Of a DNA stretch of 11,967 bases, positions 1 through 5,543 are shown piece by piece. The notes under the pieces are model-generated. The model saw nothing but the letters and a program-made list of their open reading frames with translations, did not search any database and was not told the DNA's origin. The DNA is from Alphaproteobacteria bacterium (GTDB taxonomy: Bacteria; Pseudomonadota; Alphaproteobacteria; UBA8366). The stretch is taken from assembly GCA_030743445.1 (NCBI GenBank), contig JASLSL010000289.1:1-11967 (forward strand), written 5' to 3'. Each line of letters starts with the position of its first letter. Position 1 is the stretch's first letter. A program made the translations under genes and the position numbers.

Positions 1-112
1 GCCGGCCGAGTTCGTCACGGCCGACGGCAACCTGCGCACCCTGCCGTGCCATTGGTCGGACCGGGGTGGAATCGACGGCTTCTTCGCCTCGCGGCTCGAA
101 CGGATGGAATGA
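1..112 (+). CDS. rsmB: RsmB-type 16S rRNA cytosine-C5 methyltransferase, 3' end only
   Basis: Only the last 36 codons are present, read from base 2 to a TGA at 110-112; the gene enters from the left edge. The C-terminus contains ADGNLRTLPCHWSDRGGIDG followed by FFASRLERME. This matches the end of RsmB/Sun (NOL1/NOP2/Sun family) enzymes, where a final strand 'LRTLP' is followed by a GG-[IM]-DGFF segment of the SAM-dependent methyltransferase fold. Family members methylate C967 of 16S rRNA (E. coli numbering) before subunit assembly. The catalytic cysteines and SAM-binding motifs lie outside the window, so the assignment rests on the tail and on the context: rsmB commonly precedes rpe and purH in alphaproteobacteria. 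Another NOL1/NOP2/Sun paralogue is possible but less likely. Confidence 0.75.
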   Translation, partial: PAEFVTADGNLRTLPCHWSDRGGIDGFFASRLERME

Positions 113-146
113 CCCGGGACGAAGGCCCCGCTTGGGCGTTCCGGGT
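112..146 (+). terminator. GC-rich hairpin overlapping the rsmB stop codon
   Basis: Bases 112-121 pair with 137-146 to give a ten-pair stem with one G-T wobble. The 15-nt loop holds an internal CCC/GGG that could pair further. The stem begins inside the rsmB TGA. It is not followed by a T-tract, so it is not a textbook intrinsic terminator. It may act as a mRNA 3'-end stabiliser or an attenuating structure between rsmB and the following operon. Confidence 0.4.
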
Positions 147-212
147 GGGGTGGCGTTTCCGGGCGCGCCACGATATATGCAGGCTCGAAATCCAATCAAG
201 CGGCTGCCCCCG

Positions 213-647
213 ATGACCGATCGCGACTCCATGCACGAAGACCTCGCCCGCCACCACGCGGTCGAGACCTCGTCCGACCGGAGCTTTGGCCTGGTGTTCG
301 CCGCGGTTTTCGCCGTGATCGGCTTGTGGCCGCTGGTCGACGGCGGGGCGCCTCGGTGGTGGGCGATCGGTGTGGCGGCGGCCGTTGCCGCGGCGGCGGC
401 ACTGCGCCCGGCGGTGCTGGCGCCGTTGAATCGCCTTTGGACCCGGTTCGGCCTGTTGCTTCACCGCATCGTCAATCCGTTGGTCATGGGATTGTTGTTC
501 TTTCTCGTGGTGACGCCGACCGGCCTCCTCATGCGATTGTTCGGCAAGGATTTGCTCCGGCTGCGGCGCGACGCCGCGGCGGCGAGCTATTGGATCGAGC
601 GCGACCCGCCGGGGCCGGCGCCGGACACGATGAAGAACCAGTTCTGA
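213..647 (+). CDS. SxtJ-family small membrane protein
   Basis: This encodes a 144-residue membrane protein with a charged, soluble N-terminus (residues 1-23) and three likely membrane segments at about 25-42, 48-65 and 87-108. A basic cytoplasmic-looking patch (KDLLRLRRD, 112-120) follows, then a tail with SYWIERD near 125-131. Length, hydrophobic profile, the RLFGKD..R...YW.ER pattern and the neighbours fit the SxtJ family. That family is named from the saxitoxin cluster, where it sits beside a carbamoyltransferase; its biochemical role is unknown. The ATG at 213 was chosen because codons upstream (GTG 66, ATG 177) overlap the rsmB end or add non-conserved sequence. ATG 231 is a credible alternative, and no clear Shine-Dalgarno sequence decides between them. 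The next gene starts 17 nt after the stop, so it is probably the first gene of a three-gene operon. A role as membrane partner of the carbamoyltransferase is inferred. Confidence 0.75.
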   Translation: MTDRDSMHEDLARHHAVETSSDRSFGLVFAAVFAVIGLWPLVDGGAPRWWAIGVAAAVAAAAALRPAVLAPLNRLWTRFGLLLHRIVNPLVMGLLFFLVVTPTGLLMRLFGKDLLRLRRDAAAASYWIERDPPGPAPDTMKNQF

Positions 648-664
648 CGAGCGAGCAGAGGGCG

Positions 665-814
665 ATGTACATTTTCAAGGAACTCTGGTCGTTCATGCGG
701 GTCCGCAAGAAGTATTGGCTGCTGCCGATCTTCATCATGATGACGCTGTTCGGCGGCCTGATCGTGCTGACCCAGGGCAGCGCCGTGGCGCCGTTCATCT
801 ATACGATATTCTAG
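665..814 (+). CDS. DUF5989 / SxtK-like membrane peptide (49 aa)
   Basis: This is a very small gene (49 residues) that annotation often misses. The protein starts MYIFKELWSFMRVRKKYWLL, an amphipathic and basic N-terminus. A single membrane helix spans about residues 18-37 (ending GGLIVLTQGS), and the C-terminus is the hydrophobic VAPFIYTIF. The pattern 'F..ELW.F...RKKYWL.P......GGL.VL..GS..APFIYT.F' is characteristic of the DUF5989 family, whose saxitoxin-cluster member is SxtK. A purine-rich GCAGAGGGCG sits just before the ATG and works as a ribosome binding site. It lies 17 nt after the SxtJ-like gene and 31 nt before the carbamoyltransferase, so all three are probably co-transcribed. Its function is unknown. 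A single-helix anchor or adaptor that brings the soluble carbamoyltransferase to the membrane is an inference from size and neighbours. Confidence 0.8.
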   Translation: MYIFKELWSFMRVRKKYWLLPIFIMMTLFGGLIVLTQGSAVAPFIYTIF

Positions 815-845
815 TCCCGGACCGTCGGGTCCTCTTGGGGTAACG

Positions 846-2681
846 ATGCGCATTCTCGGCATCTCGGCGTTCTATCACGACAGCGCGGCCGCCCTGGTCG
901 AGGATGGCCGGATCGTCGCGGCCGCCCAGGAGGAACGCTTCAGCCGGCGAAAACACGACGCCGGCTTCCCGCGCGCCGCGATCGCCTATTGCCTGGACGC
1001 CGCGGGTGTCGGGCTCGACGCGGTCGACCATGTCGCGTTCTACGACAAGCCGTTTCTCAAGTTCGAGCGGCTGTTGGAAACCTATCTCGCGTTCGCGCCG
1101 CGCGGGTTCCGCAGCTTCGCCATGGCAATGCCGCTGTGGCTCAAGGAAAAGCTGTTCCAGAAGTCCCTGCTGCGCGACGAATTGCGCCGTCACGCGCCGG
1201 ACTTCGACTGGGAGAACCGGCTGCTGTTCGCCGAACACCATCAGAGCCACGCGGCGAGCGCCTTCTTTCCCTCGCCCTACGAGGAGGCGGTGGTGCTCAC
1301 CATGGACGGGGTCGGCGAATGGGCGACGACGTCGCTGGCGCTCGGCCGCGGCAACCGTCTCGAGACGATCCGCGAGATCCACTTCCCGCACTCGCTCGGG
1401 CTGCTCTACTCCGCCTTCACCTACTACACCGGCTTCAAGGTCAATTCCGGCGAGTACAAGGTGATGGGGCTGGCGCCCTATGGCGAGCCGAAGTACCGGG
1501 ACGCGATCCTCGACAATTTGATCGACCTCAAGGAGGACGGGTCGTTCCGGCTGGATATGGACTATTTCGATTACTGCACCGGCCTCACCATGACCAATCG
1601 TCGGTTCGACGACCTGTTCGGCGGCCCGCCGCGCCCGAGCGAGGAATGGGTCGAGCAGCGCGACATGGACCTCGCGGCCTCGATCCAGGCGGTCACCGAG
1701 GAGGTGGTGTCGCGATTGACCCGCGCGATCGCCAAGGAGACCGGTATCCCCAACCTCTGCCTCGCGGGCGGTGTCGCGCTCAACTGTGTCGCCAACGGCA
1801 AGGTGCTGCGTGACGGCGCGTTCGACGGCATTTGGGTGCAGCCGGCGGCGGGCGATGCCGGCGGCGCGCTGGGCGCTGCGTTGGCCGCGACCCATCTGTT
1901 CAAGGGCGAGGCGCGTCATGTCGCGACGCAGCCGGACGCGATGCAGGGCAGTTACCTCGGGCCCGAATTCGAGCAACGGGAGATCGAACGACGGCTGGAG
2001 GCCGCCGGCGGCCGGTTCGAGACCGTCGCCGATGACGACCTGATCGCGACCGTCGCCGACGCGTTGGCCGACGGCCAGGCCGTCGGCTGGTACCAGGGCC
2101 GCATGGAGTTCGGCCCGCGCGCGCTCGGCGCCCGCTCGATCCTCGGCGATCCGCGCTCGCCGACGATGCAGAAGATGCTGAACCTGAAGATCAAGTATCG
2201 CGAGAGCTTCCGGCCGTTCGCACCCTCGGTGCTGCGCGAGGACGTCGCCGACTGGTTCGAGATGGACTGCGACAGCCCCTACATGCTGCTCGTCGCCGAC
2301 GTGAAGAAGGAGCGCCAGCGCGAGATGACGGCGGACGAGGAGGCGCTGTTCGGCATCGACAAGCTGAACGTCGTGCGCTCGGAGATCCCGGCGGTGACCC
2401 ACGTCGACCACTCGGCCCGCATCCAGACCGTGCATGCCGAAACCAATCCGCGCTATCACGCGCTGCTCTCGGCCTTCAAGGCACGCACCGGCTGCCCGGT
2501 CGTGGTCAACACCAGCTTCAACGTGCGCGGCGAGCCGATCGTCTGCACGCCCGAGGACGCCTTCAACTGCTTCATGGGATGCGAGCTCGACCTCTTGGCG
2601 ATCGGCAACTGCATCCTGCAGAAGGAAGACCAGGACCCGGCCCTGAAGCGCGACTACAAGGACGCCTTCGAGCCCGATTGA
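846..2681 (+). CDS. NodU/CmcH-family O-carbamoyltransferase
   Basis: This 611-residue protein has the full length of the NodU/CmcH/TobZ family. These enzymes make carbamoyl-adenylate from carbamoyl phosphate and ATP in a Kae1-like domain and pass the carbamoyl group to a hydroxyl of a sugar or natural product. The N-terminal domain opens with GISAFYHDSAAALVEDG (5-21) and EERFSRRKHD (29-38). EHHQSH at 130-135 and MDGVGEW at 153-159 supply His131, His135 and Asp154, spaced as the metal ligands of TobZ; Asp337 in PAAGDAGGALG is the probable fourth. GGVALNCVANGK (308-319) is the Kae1-like phosphate loop. The C-terminal domain shows GRMEFGPRALGARSILGDPR (418-437) and NTSFNVRGEPIVCTP (555-569). GGGG at 837-840 precedes the ATG. 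It is the last gene of the operon with the SxtJ-like and DUF5989 genes. The acceptor cannot be read from sequence; a surface glycan, lipid or secondary metabolite are all possible. Confidence 0.93.
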   Translation: MRILGISAFYHDSAAALVEDGRIVAAAQEERFSRRKHDAGFPRAAIAYCLDAAGVGLDAVDHVAFYDKPFLKFERLLETYLAFAPRGFRSFAMAMPLWLKEKLFQKSLLRDELRRHAPDFDWENRLLFAEHHQSHAASAFFPSPYEEAVVLTMDGVGEWATTSLALGRGNRLETIREIHFPHSLGLLYSAFTYYTGFKVNSGEYKVMGLAPYGEPKYRDAILDNLIDLKEDGSFRLDMDYFDYCTGLTMTNRRFDDLFGGPPRPSEEWVEQRDMDLAASIQAVTEEVVSRLTRAIAKETGIPNLCLAGGVALNCVANGKVLRDGAFDGIWVQPAAGDAGGALGAALAATHLFKGEARHVATQPDAMQGSYLGPEFEQREIERRLEAAGGRFETVADDDLIATVADALADGQAVGWYQGRMEFGPRALGARSILGDPRSPTMQKMLNLKIKYRESFRPFAPSVLREDVADWFEMDCDSPYMLLVADVKKERQREMTADEEALFGIDKLNVVRSEIPAVTHVDHSARIQTVHAETNPRYHALLSAFKARTGCPVVVNTSFNVRGEPIVCTPEDAFNCFMGCELDLLAIGNCILQKEDQDPALKRDYKDAFEPD

Positions 2682-2697
2682 TCCGCTCTTGCGCCCC

Positions 2698-2726
2698 TTG
2701 CACCCTGGGGGCGAGGCCGCTAGACA
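2698..2726 (+). promoter_or_regulatory. rpe promoter (sigma70-like), probably leaderless
   Basis: TTGCAC at 2698-2703 and TAGACA at 2721-2726 are separated by 17 bp. The -10 lies in GCTAGA, which resembles the alphaproteobacterial housekeeping -10 (GCTANAWC in Caulobacter). Transcription would begin about 6-8 bases after the -10, at or next to the rpe ATG at 2734. This implies a leaderless or near-leaderless mRNA. It also means rpe need not depend on the carbamoyltransferase operon. Confidence 0.5.
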
Positions 2727-2733
2727 GGGGCCC

Positions 2734-3399
2734 ATGCAGCAGCCGGTCCGCATCGCCCCTTCGATCCTGTCGGCGGATTTCGCGAGGTTGGGCGAGGAAA
2801 TCCGCGCCGTCGACGAAGCCGGCGCCGACTACATCCACATCGACGTGATGGACGGCCACTTCGTGCCGAACCTGACGATCGGGCCTGGCGTGGTGAAGGC
2901 GCTCCGGCCGCACAGCCATAAGGTCTTCGACGTTCACTTGATGATCTCGCCGGTCGATCCCTATATCGAGGCCTTTGCCGAGGCCGGCGCCGACATCATC
3001 ACCGTGCATGCGGAAGCGGAAGCGGATATCCGCGCCACGATCGAGCGGATCAAGTCGTGCGGCAAGAAGGCCGGGCTCTCGATCAAGCCGGCGACGCCGG
3101 CGGACGCGATCTGGGACCTGCTGGGCGACCTCGACCTGGTGCTGGTGATGACCGTCGAGCCCGGTTTCGGCGGGCAATCCTTCATGGAAGATCAGCTTGA
3201 GAAGGTCGAAAGCTTGCGCGCGCGCGTCGATGCGCTCGGCACGCCGATCGATCTCGAGGTCGACGGCGGGATCGACCGGGAAACAGCGCCGCGTGCGGTC
3301 GCCGCCGGCGCCGATGTGTTGGTCGCCGGTAGCGCGACTTTCCGCGGCGGGGCGGCGGCCTACGCCGACAACATCCGCCGCCTGCGCGGCGAGATATGA
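2734..3399 (+). CDS. rpe: ribulose-phosphate 3-epimerase
   Basis: This 221-residue cytosolic TIM-barrel enzyme interconverts D-ribulose 5-phosphate and D-xylulose 5-phosphate in the pentose phosphate pathway and, where present, the Calvin cycle. The family signatures are all visible: IAPSILSADFARLG (7-20), HIDVMDGHFVPNLTIGP (35-51), FDVHLM (65-70), VMTVEPGFGGQSF (138-150), DLEVDGGI (173-180) and AGADVLVAGSATF (191-203). The expected metal ligands are His35, Asp37, His68 and Asp177; Asp37 and Asp177 are also the acid/base pair. The ATG at 2734 was preferred over an in-frame TTG at 2689 because it gives the normal family length and sits at the predicted transcription start. The stop lies within a tandemly repeated 26-bp unit. 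It is convergent with the dehydrogenase gene downstream. Confidence 0.97.
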   Translation: MQQPVRIAPSILSADFARLGEEIRAVDEAGADYIHIDVMDGHFVPNLTIGPGVVKALRPHSHKVFDVHLMISPVDPYIEAFAEAGADIITVHAEAEADIRATIERIKSCGKKAGLSIKPATPADAIWDLLGDLDLVLVMTVEPGFGGQSFMEDQLEKVESLRARVDALGTPIDLEVDGGIDRETAPRAVAAGADVLVAGSATFRGGAAAYADNIRRLRGEI

Positions 3400-3443
3400 C
3401 CGGGCGCCTGCGCGGCGCGATATGACCGGGCGCCTGCGCGGCG
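3379..3443 (+). repeat. 26-bp tandem repeat, 2.5 copies, spanning the rpe stop
   Basis: Copy 1 (3379-3404) holds the last rpe codons and its stop. Copy 2 (3405-3430) differs from it at one position within GGCG[A/C]GATATGACC. Copy 3 (3431-3443) contains only the CGCCTGCGCGGCG half. Copies 2 and 3 each contain a small inverted repeat, GCGCC/GGCGC with a 5-nt loop (3404-3418 and 3430-3444). The arrangement looks like slipped-strand duplication of the gene's 3' end. Confidence 0.85.
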
Positions 3444-3459
3444 CGGCGTGATACGCCGC
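3443..3459. terminator. short perfect hairpin between convergent rpe and dehydrogenase genes
   Basis: GCGGCGT (3443-3449) and ACGCCGC (3453-3459) form a perfect seven-pair stem around the triplet GAT. The stem ends at the stop codon of the minus-strand dehydrogenase. Its place between convergent genes suits a bidirectional terminator or 3'-end stabiliser. There is no T-tract on either side, and a 3-nt loop is tight, so termination is unproven. Confidence 0.35.
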
Positions 3460-4712
3460 TAAAGCGACCAGTATCGGAAGCCTTCAGGCAAAGTCACGCC
3501 GCGCCACATGCCCTTGACGTCGGCGACCAGCCCACCGGGGCGCAAGGCGCTTTGCGGCGCCAATCCGTCATAGGCGGCATGCGCGACGCACCCGACGAGG
3601 CAATCGAAGCCGTCACCGATCTCGGGTTCGAGCGCGAGGCCGAACGCGCGTTCGGCCTCTCGGGCGTCGGCGAGCGGGTCGTGGACCGCGACCTCGTGAC
3701 CCAGCGCTGCGAGGCGGCGGACAATGTCGATCACCTTGGTGTTGCGAAGATCGCGGACGTTCTCCTTGAAGGTCAGGCCGAGCACGAGAATGCGCGACGC
3801 GCCTTCGAGTTCGCCATCAATAAGATCGGCGACGTAGGTTGCCATCGAGTCGTTGATCCGCCGGCCGGCGAGCACGATTTCGGGATCGAGGCCGGCCTCC
3901 TGCGCCGCGTGGGCGAGATAGTAGGGATCGACGCCGATGCAGTGCCCGCCGACCAGGCCCGGGGTGAACGGCAGGAAGTTCCATTTCGTCCGCGCGGCCT
4001 CCAGGACGTCGTGGATCGAAATTCCCATGCCCCCGAAGATCTGCGTCACCTCGTTGATGAAGGCGATGTTGATATCGCGCTGGGCGTTCTCGATGACCTT
4101 GGCCGCCTCGGCGGTACGAATATCGGCGGCGGCAAACACATTGCCGTTGGTGATCGCTCCGTAGATCGCCGTCAAGCGCGCCGTGACCTCGGCGGTTTGC
4201 CCAGCCACGACCTTGGTGATGCGCTCGACCGTATGCTCCCGGTCGCCCGGATTGATGCGCTCGGGCGAGTAGCCGAGGAAAAAATCTCGCCCCGACGCGA
4301 GGCCGGATATGCGTTCCAGGATCGGCCCGCACACCCGCTCGGTCACGCCGGGGTAGACGGTGCTCTCGAGCACCACGATCGCCCCTTCGGACAGCGCGGC
4401 GCCAACGGTCTCGCAGGCGGCGGCGATAGCGCCGAGATCGGGCTTGGACGCGCCATCGACCGGTGTCGGCACGGCAATGATGTAAACATCCGCGCCGGCA
4501 ATGGCCGCCGGGTCCGCCGTGGCCTCGAGCGATGAGGCTTCGAGCACCGCCGCATCGACCTCGCCGGTTGTATCGCGGTCGTCCTTGACCTCGGCGACCC
4601 GCGCGGTGTCGCGATCGAACCCGACAACGTCGAAATGGCGTGACAACGCCACCGCGAGCGGCAAGCCGACATAACCCAATCCAACGACGACGATACGGGG
4701 CCGGCCGGCCAT
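3459..4712 (-). CDS. UDP-N-acetylhexosamine 6-dehydrogenase (WbpA/TviB/WbpO type)
   Basis: This 417-residue cytosolic enzyme oxidises C6 of a UDP-HexNAc twice with NAD+ to give the uronic acid, a building block of capsules and O-antigens. The N-terminal Rossmann domain begins IVVVGLGYVGLPLAVAL (7-23). VPTPVDGASKPDL (81-93), LESTVYPGVTE (115-125) and GYSPERINPGD (147-157) follow. The linker helix carries Lys205 and Asn209 (AAKVIENAQRDINIAF). The segment KWNFLPFTPGLVGG continues into HCIGVDPYYLAH, with catalytic Cys258, and is typical of the WbpA/TviB/WbpO branch rather than UDP-glucose dehydrogenase. GLTFKENVRDLRNTK (312-326) opens the C-terminal domain. The start at 4712 lies after the promoter at 4755-4783; the longer in-frame start at 4769 would lie inside that promoter. 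UDP-GlcNAc versus UDP-GalNAc as substrate cannot be decided here. It is transcribed divergently from the regulator-led cluster. Confidence 0.92.
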   Translation of the reverse strand: MAGRPRIVVVGLGYVGLPLAVALSRHFDVVGFDRDTARVAEVKDDRDTTGEVDAAVLEASSLEATADPAAIAGADVYIIAVPTPVDGASKPDLGAIAAACETVGAALSEGAIVVLESTVYPGVTERVCGPILERISGLASGRDFFLGYSPERINPGDREHTVERITKVVAGQTAEVTARLTAIYGAITNGNVFAAADIRTAEAAKVIENAQRDINIAFINEVTQIFGGMGISIHDVLEAARTKWNFLPFTPGLVGGHCIGVDPYYLAHAAQEAGLDPEIVLAGRRINDSMATYVADLIDGELEGASRILVLGLTFKENVRDLRNTKVIDIVRRLAALGHEVAVHDPLADAREAERAFGLALEPEIGDGFDCLVGCVAHAAYDGLAPQSALRPGGLVADVKGMWRGVTLPEGFRYWSL

Positions 4713-4754
4713 GAATTCAAACCTAATCCAGAGGAGCCAAATGAGGTCGGTGTC

Positions 4755-4783
4755 ACCTAGCCCGCGCATCTAGACTTTGTCAA
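4755..4783 (-). promoter_or_regulatory. sigma70-like promoter for the dehydrogenase gene
   Basis: Read on the minus strand, TTGACA (complement of 4778-4783) is followed after 17 bp by CTAGGT (complement of 4755-4760). The -35 is a perfect consensus match. Initiation near 4748 would give a leader of about 35 nt before the ATG at 4712. The -35 lies inside the 26-bp dyad at 4775-4800, so this promoter is probably regulated. Confidence 0.6.
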
Positions 4784-4800
4784 CCAATTGATCGACAAAG
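4775..4800. promoter_or_regulatory. 26-bp dyad, candidate operator in the divergent control region
   Basis: The arms CTTTGTC (4775-4781) and GACAAAG (4794-4800) are perfect 7-bp complements around a 12-bp spacer. The centre of that spacer is the palindrome CAATTG (4785-4790), on the same symmetry axis. By hand count 22 of 26 positions are symmetric. The left arm covers the -35 of the dehydrogenase promoter, and the site lies about 30 bp upstream of the opposing -35. A dimeric DNA-binding protein is the natural reader; the winged-helix protein encoded from 4893 is the obvious candidate, by inference. Confidence 0.55.
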
Positions 4801-4808
4801 CCTTTCCA

Positions 4809-4829
4809 GCGTTCAAAGTTCGAACACGC
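4809..4829. promoter_or_regulatory. second, imperfect dyad next to the regulator promoter
   Basis: GCGTTC (4809-4814) is mirrored by GAAC-A-CGC (4822-4829), with one inserted A, and the perfect palindrome GTTCGAAC lies at 4818-4825. It abuts the -35 of the regulator promoter at 4830. It may be a second protein-binding site with a different sequence from the 4775-4800 dyad, or chance symmetry. Confidence 0.3.
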
Positions 4830-4859
4830 TTGACGTTCATGGCGCGAACAAAGTATTGT
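4830..4859 (+). promoter_or_regulatory. sigma70-like promoter for the regulator/antiterminator genes
   Basis: TTGACG (4830-4835) and TATTGT (4854-4859) are spaced by 18 bp. Initiation near 4866 gives a leader of about 27 nt before the ATG at 4893. A small AACAA/TTGTT inverted repeat (4847-4851 and 4856-4860) overlaps the -10. The surrounding region is distinctly AT-richer (about 47% G+C by hand count over 4741-4860) than the flanking genes. Confidence 0.6.
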
Positions 4860-4892
4860 TTCACTACCTGAACGAGGATACAGCGGCGGATC

Positions 4893-5543
4893 ATGGCGAG
4901 TTCGAAAACAAAAGGCGACGCGCTCGACAACGAGTCGGAAATCACGCTCGGCCTCCTGAATGCGGTCCAGGACAACAGCGGAATGACCCAGCGGTCGATG
5001 GCGAACGAGCTGGGTATCGCGCTCGGTATGGCGAATGCGTACATCAAACGCTGTGTCCGCAAGGGTTTTATCAAGGTTCGGCAGATCCCGTCGAATCGCT
5101 ACGCTTATTACCTGACGCCGACCGGCTTTTCGGAGAAATCGCGCCTGACGGCGGAGTATCTGACCTCTTCGCTGACGTTTTTCCGCCGCGCGCGCAGCCA
5201 GTGCGCCGAAGGCCTAGGGTACGCGGCGGCGCGCGGCTGGCGGAAGGTCGCGCTGGCCGGGATCAGCGATCTCGCGGAAATCGCGACGCTTTGCGCGTTC
5301 GACAATGAAGCCGAAATCATCGGTATCATCGATCCCGCTGCCGAAGAAAACCTATTCGCGGATTTGACCGTGGTCGCGGACCTCGAGGCACTCGGCAAAG
5401 TCGATGCGATTTTGATCACCGATCTTGCGAGGCCGCAAGAAACGTTCGACCGGCTGCTGAAAATTATGCCGAAGGATCGGTTGATTACCCCGCAGCTTCT
5501 CGGCGTAACACGAGATGCGCCGGTCCTGGCGGAGGACACATGA
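4893..5543 (+). CDS. winged-helix regulator with Rossmann-like C-terminal domain
   Basis: This 216-residue protein was not matched to a named gene. Residues about 14-80 form a winged helix: helices ITLGLLNAVQDNSG and MTQRSMANELGI, a recognition helix around ALGMANAYIKRCVRKGFI, and a wing VRQIPSNRYAYYLTPTGF. The layout is MarR-like. A linking helix (81-112) follows. The C-terminal half has alternating strands and helices, WRKVALAGISDLAEIATLCA (116-135), EIIGIIDP (141-148) and VDAILITD (170-177), resembling the nucleotide/CoA-binding region of FlaA1/WbpM-type proteins. It probably binds DNA and senses a sugar nucleotide or related ligand; this is inferred. The ribosome binding site is weak: GAGGA at 4874-4878 is 14 nt away. 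The stop overlaps the next ATG (ATGA), so it is translationally coupled to the antiterminator. Its divergent promoter region with strong dyads suggests autoregulation and control of the dehydrogenase gene. Confidence 0.75.
   Translation: MASSKTKGDALDNESEITLGLLNAVQDNSGMTQRSMANELGIALGMANAYIKRCVRKGFIKVRQIPSNRYAYYLTPTGFSEKSRLTAEYLTSSLTFFRRARSQCAEGLGYAAARGWRKVALAGISDLAEIATLCAFDNEAEIIGIIDPAAEENLFADLTVVADLEALGKVDAILITDLARPQETFDRLLKIMPKDRLITPQLLGVTRDAPVLAEDT

Noticed and set aside
150..179. Possible promoter for the SxtJ-like gene with a TATATG-like -10 at 174-179
   Set aside because: The -10-like sequence is suggestive, but nothing near 151-156 resembles a -35, so I could not support it as a promoter.
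795..2753. A 652-codon open frame on the minus strand opposite the carbamoyltransferase gene
   Set aside because: It mirrors a well-supported gene in a GC-rich genome, where antisense frames stay open by codon bias; its translation is rich in Arg, Val, Glu and His with no domain motifs.
3552..4535. A 327-codon plus-strand open frame opposite the dehydrogenase gene
   Set aside because: The minus-strand frame carries all dehydrogenase motifs; the plus-strand translation is compositionally biased and motif-free.
4713..4769. A 19-residue N-terminal extension of the dehydrogenase from an ATG at 4769
   Set aside because: The extension would start between the -35 and -10 of the gene's own promoter, and the conserved Rossmann start fits the ATG at 4712.
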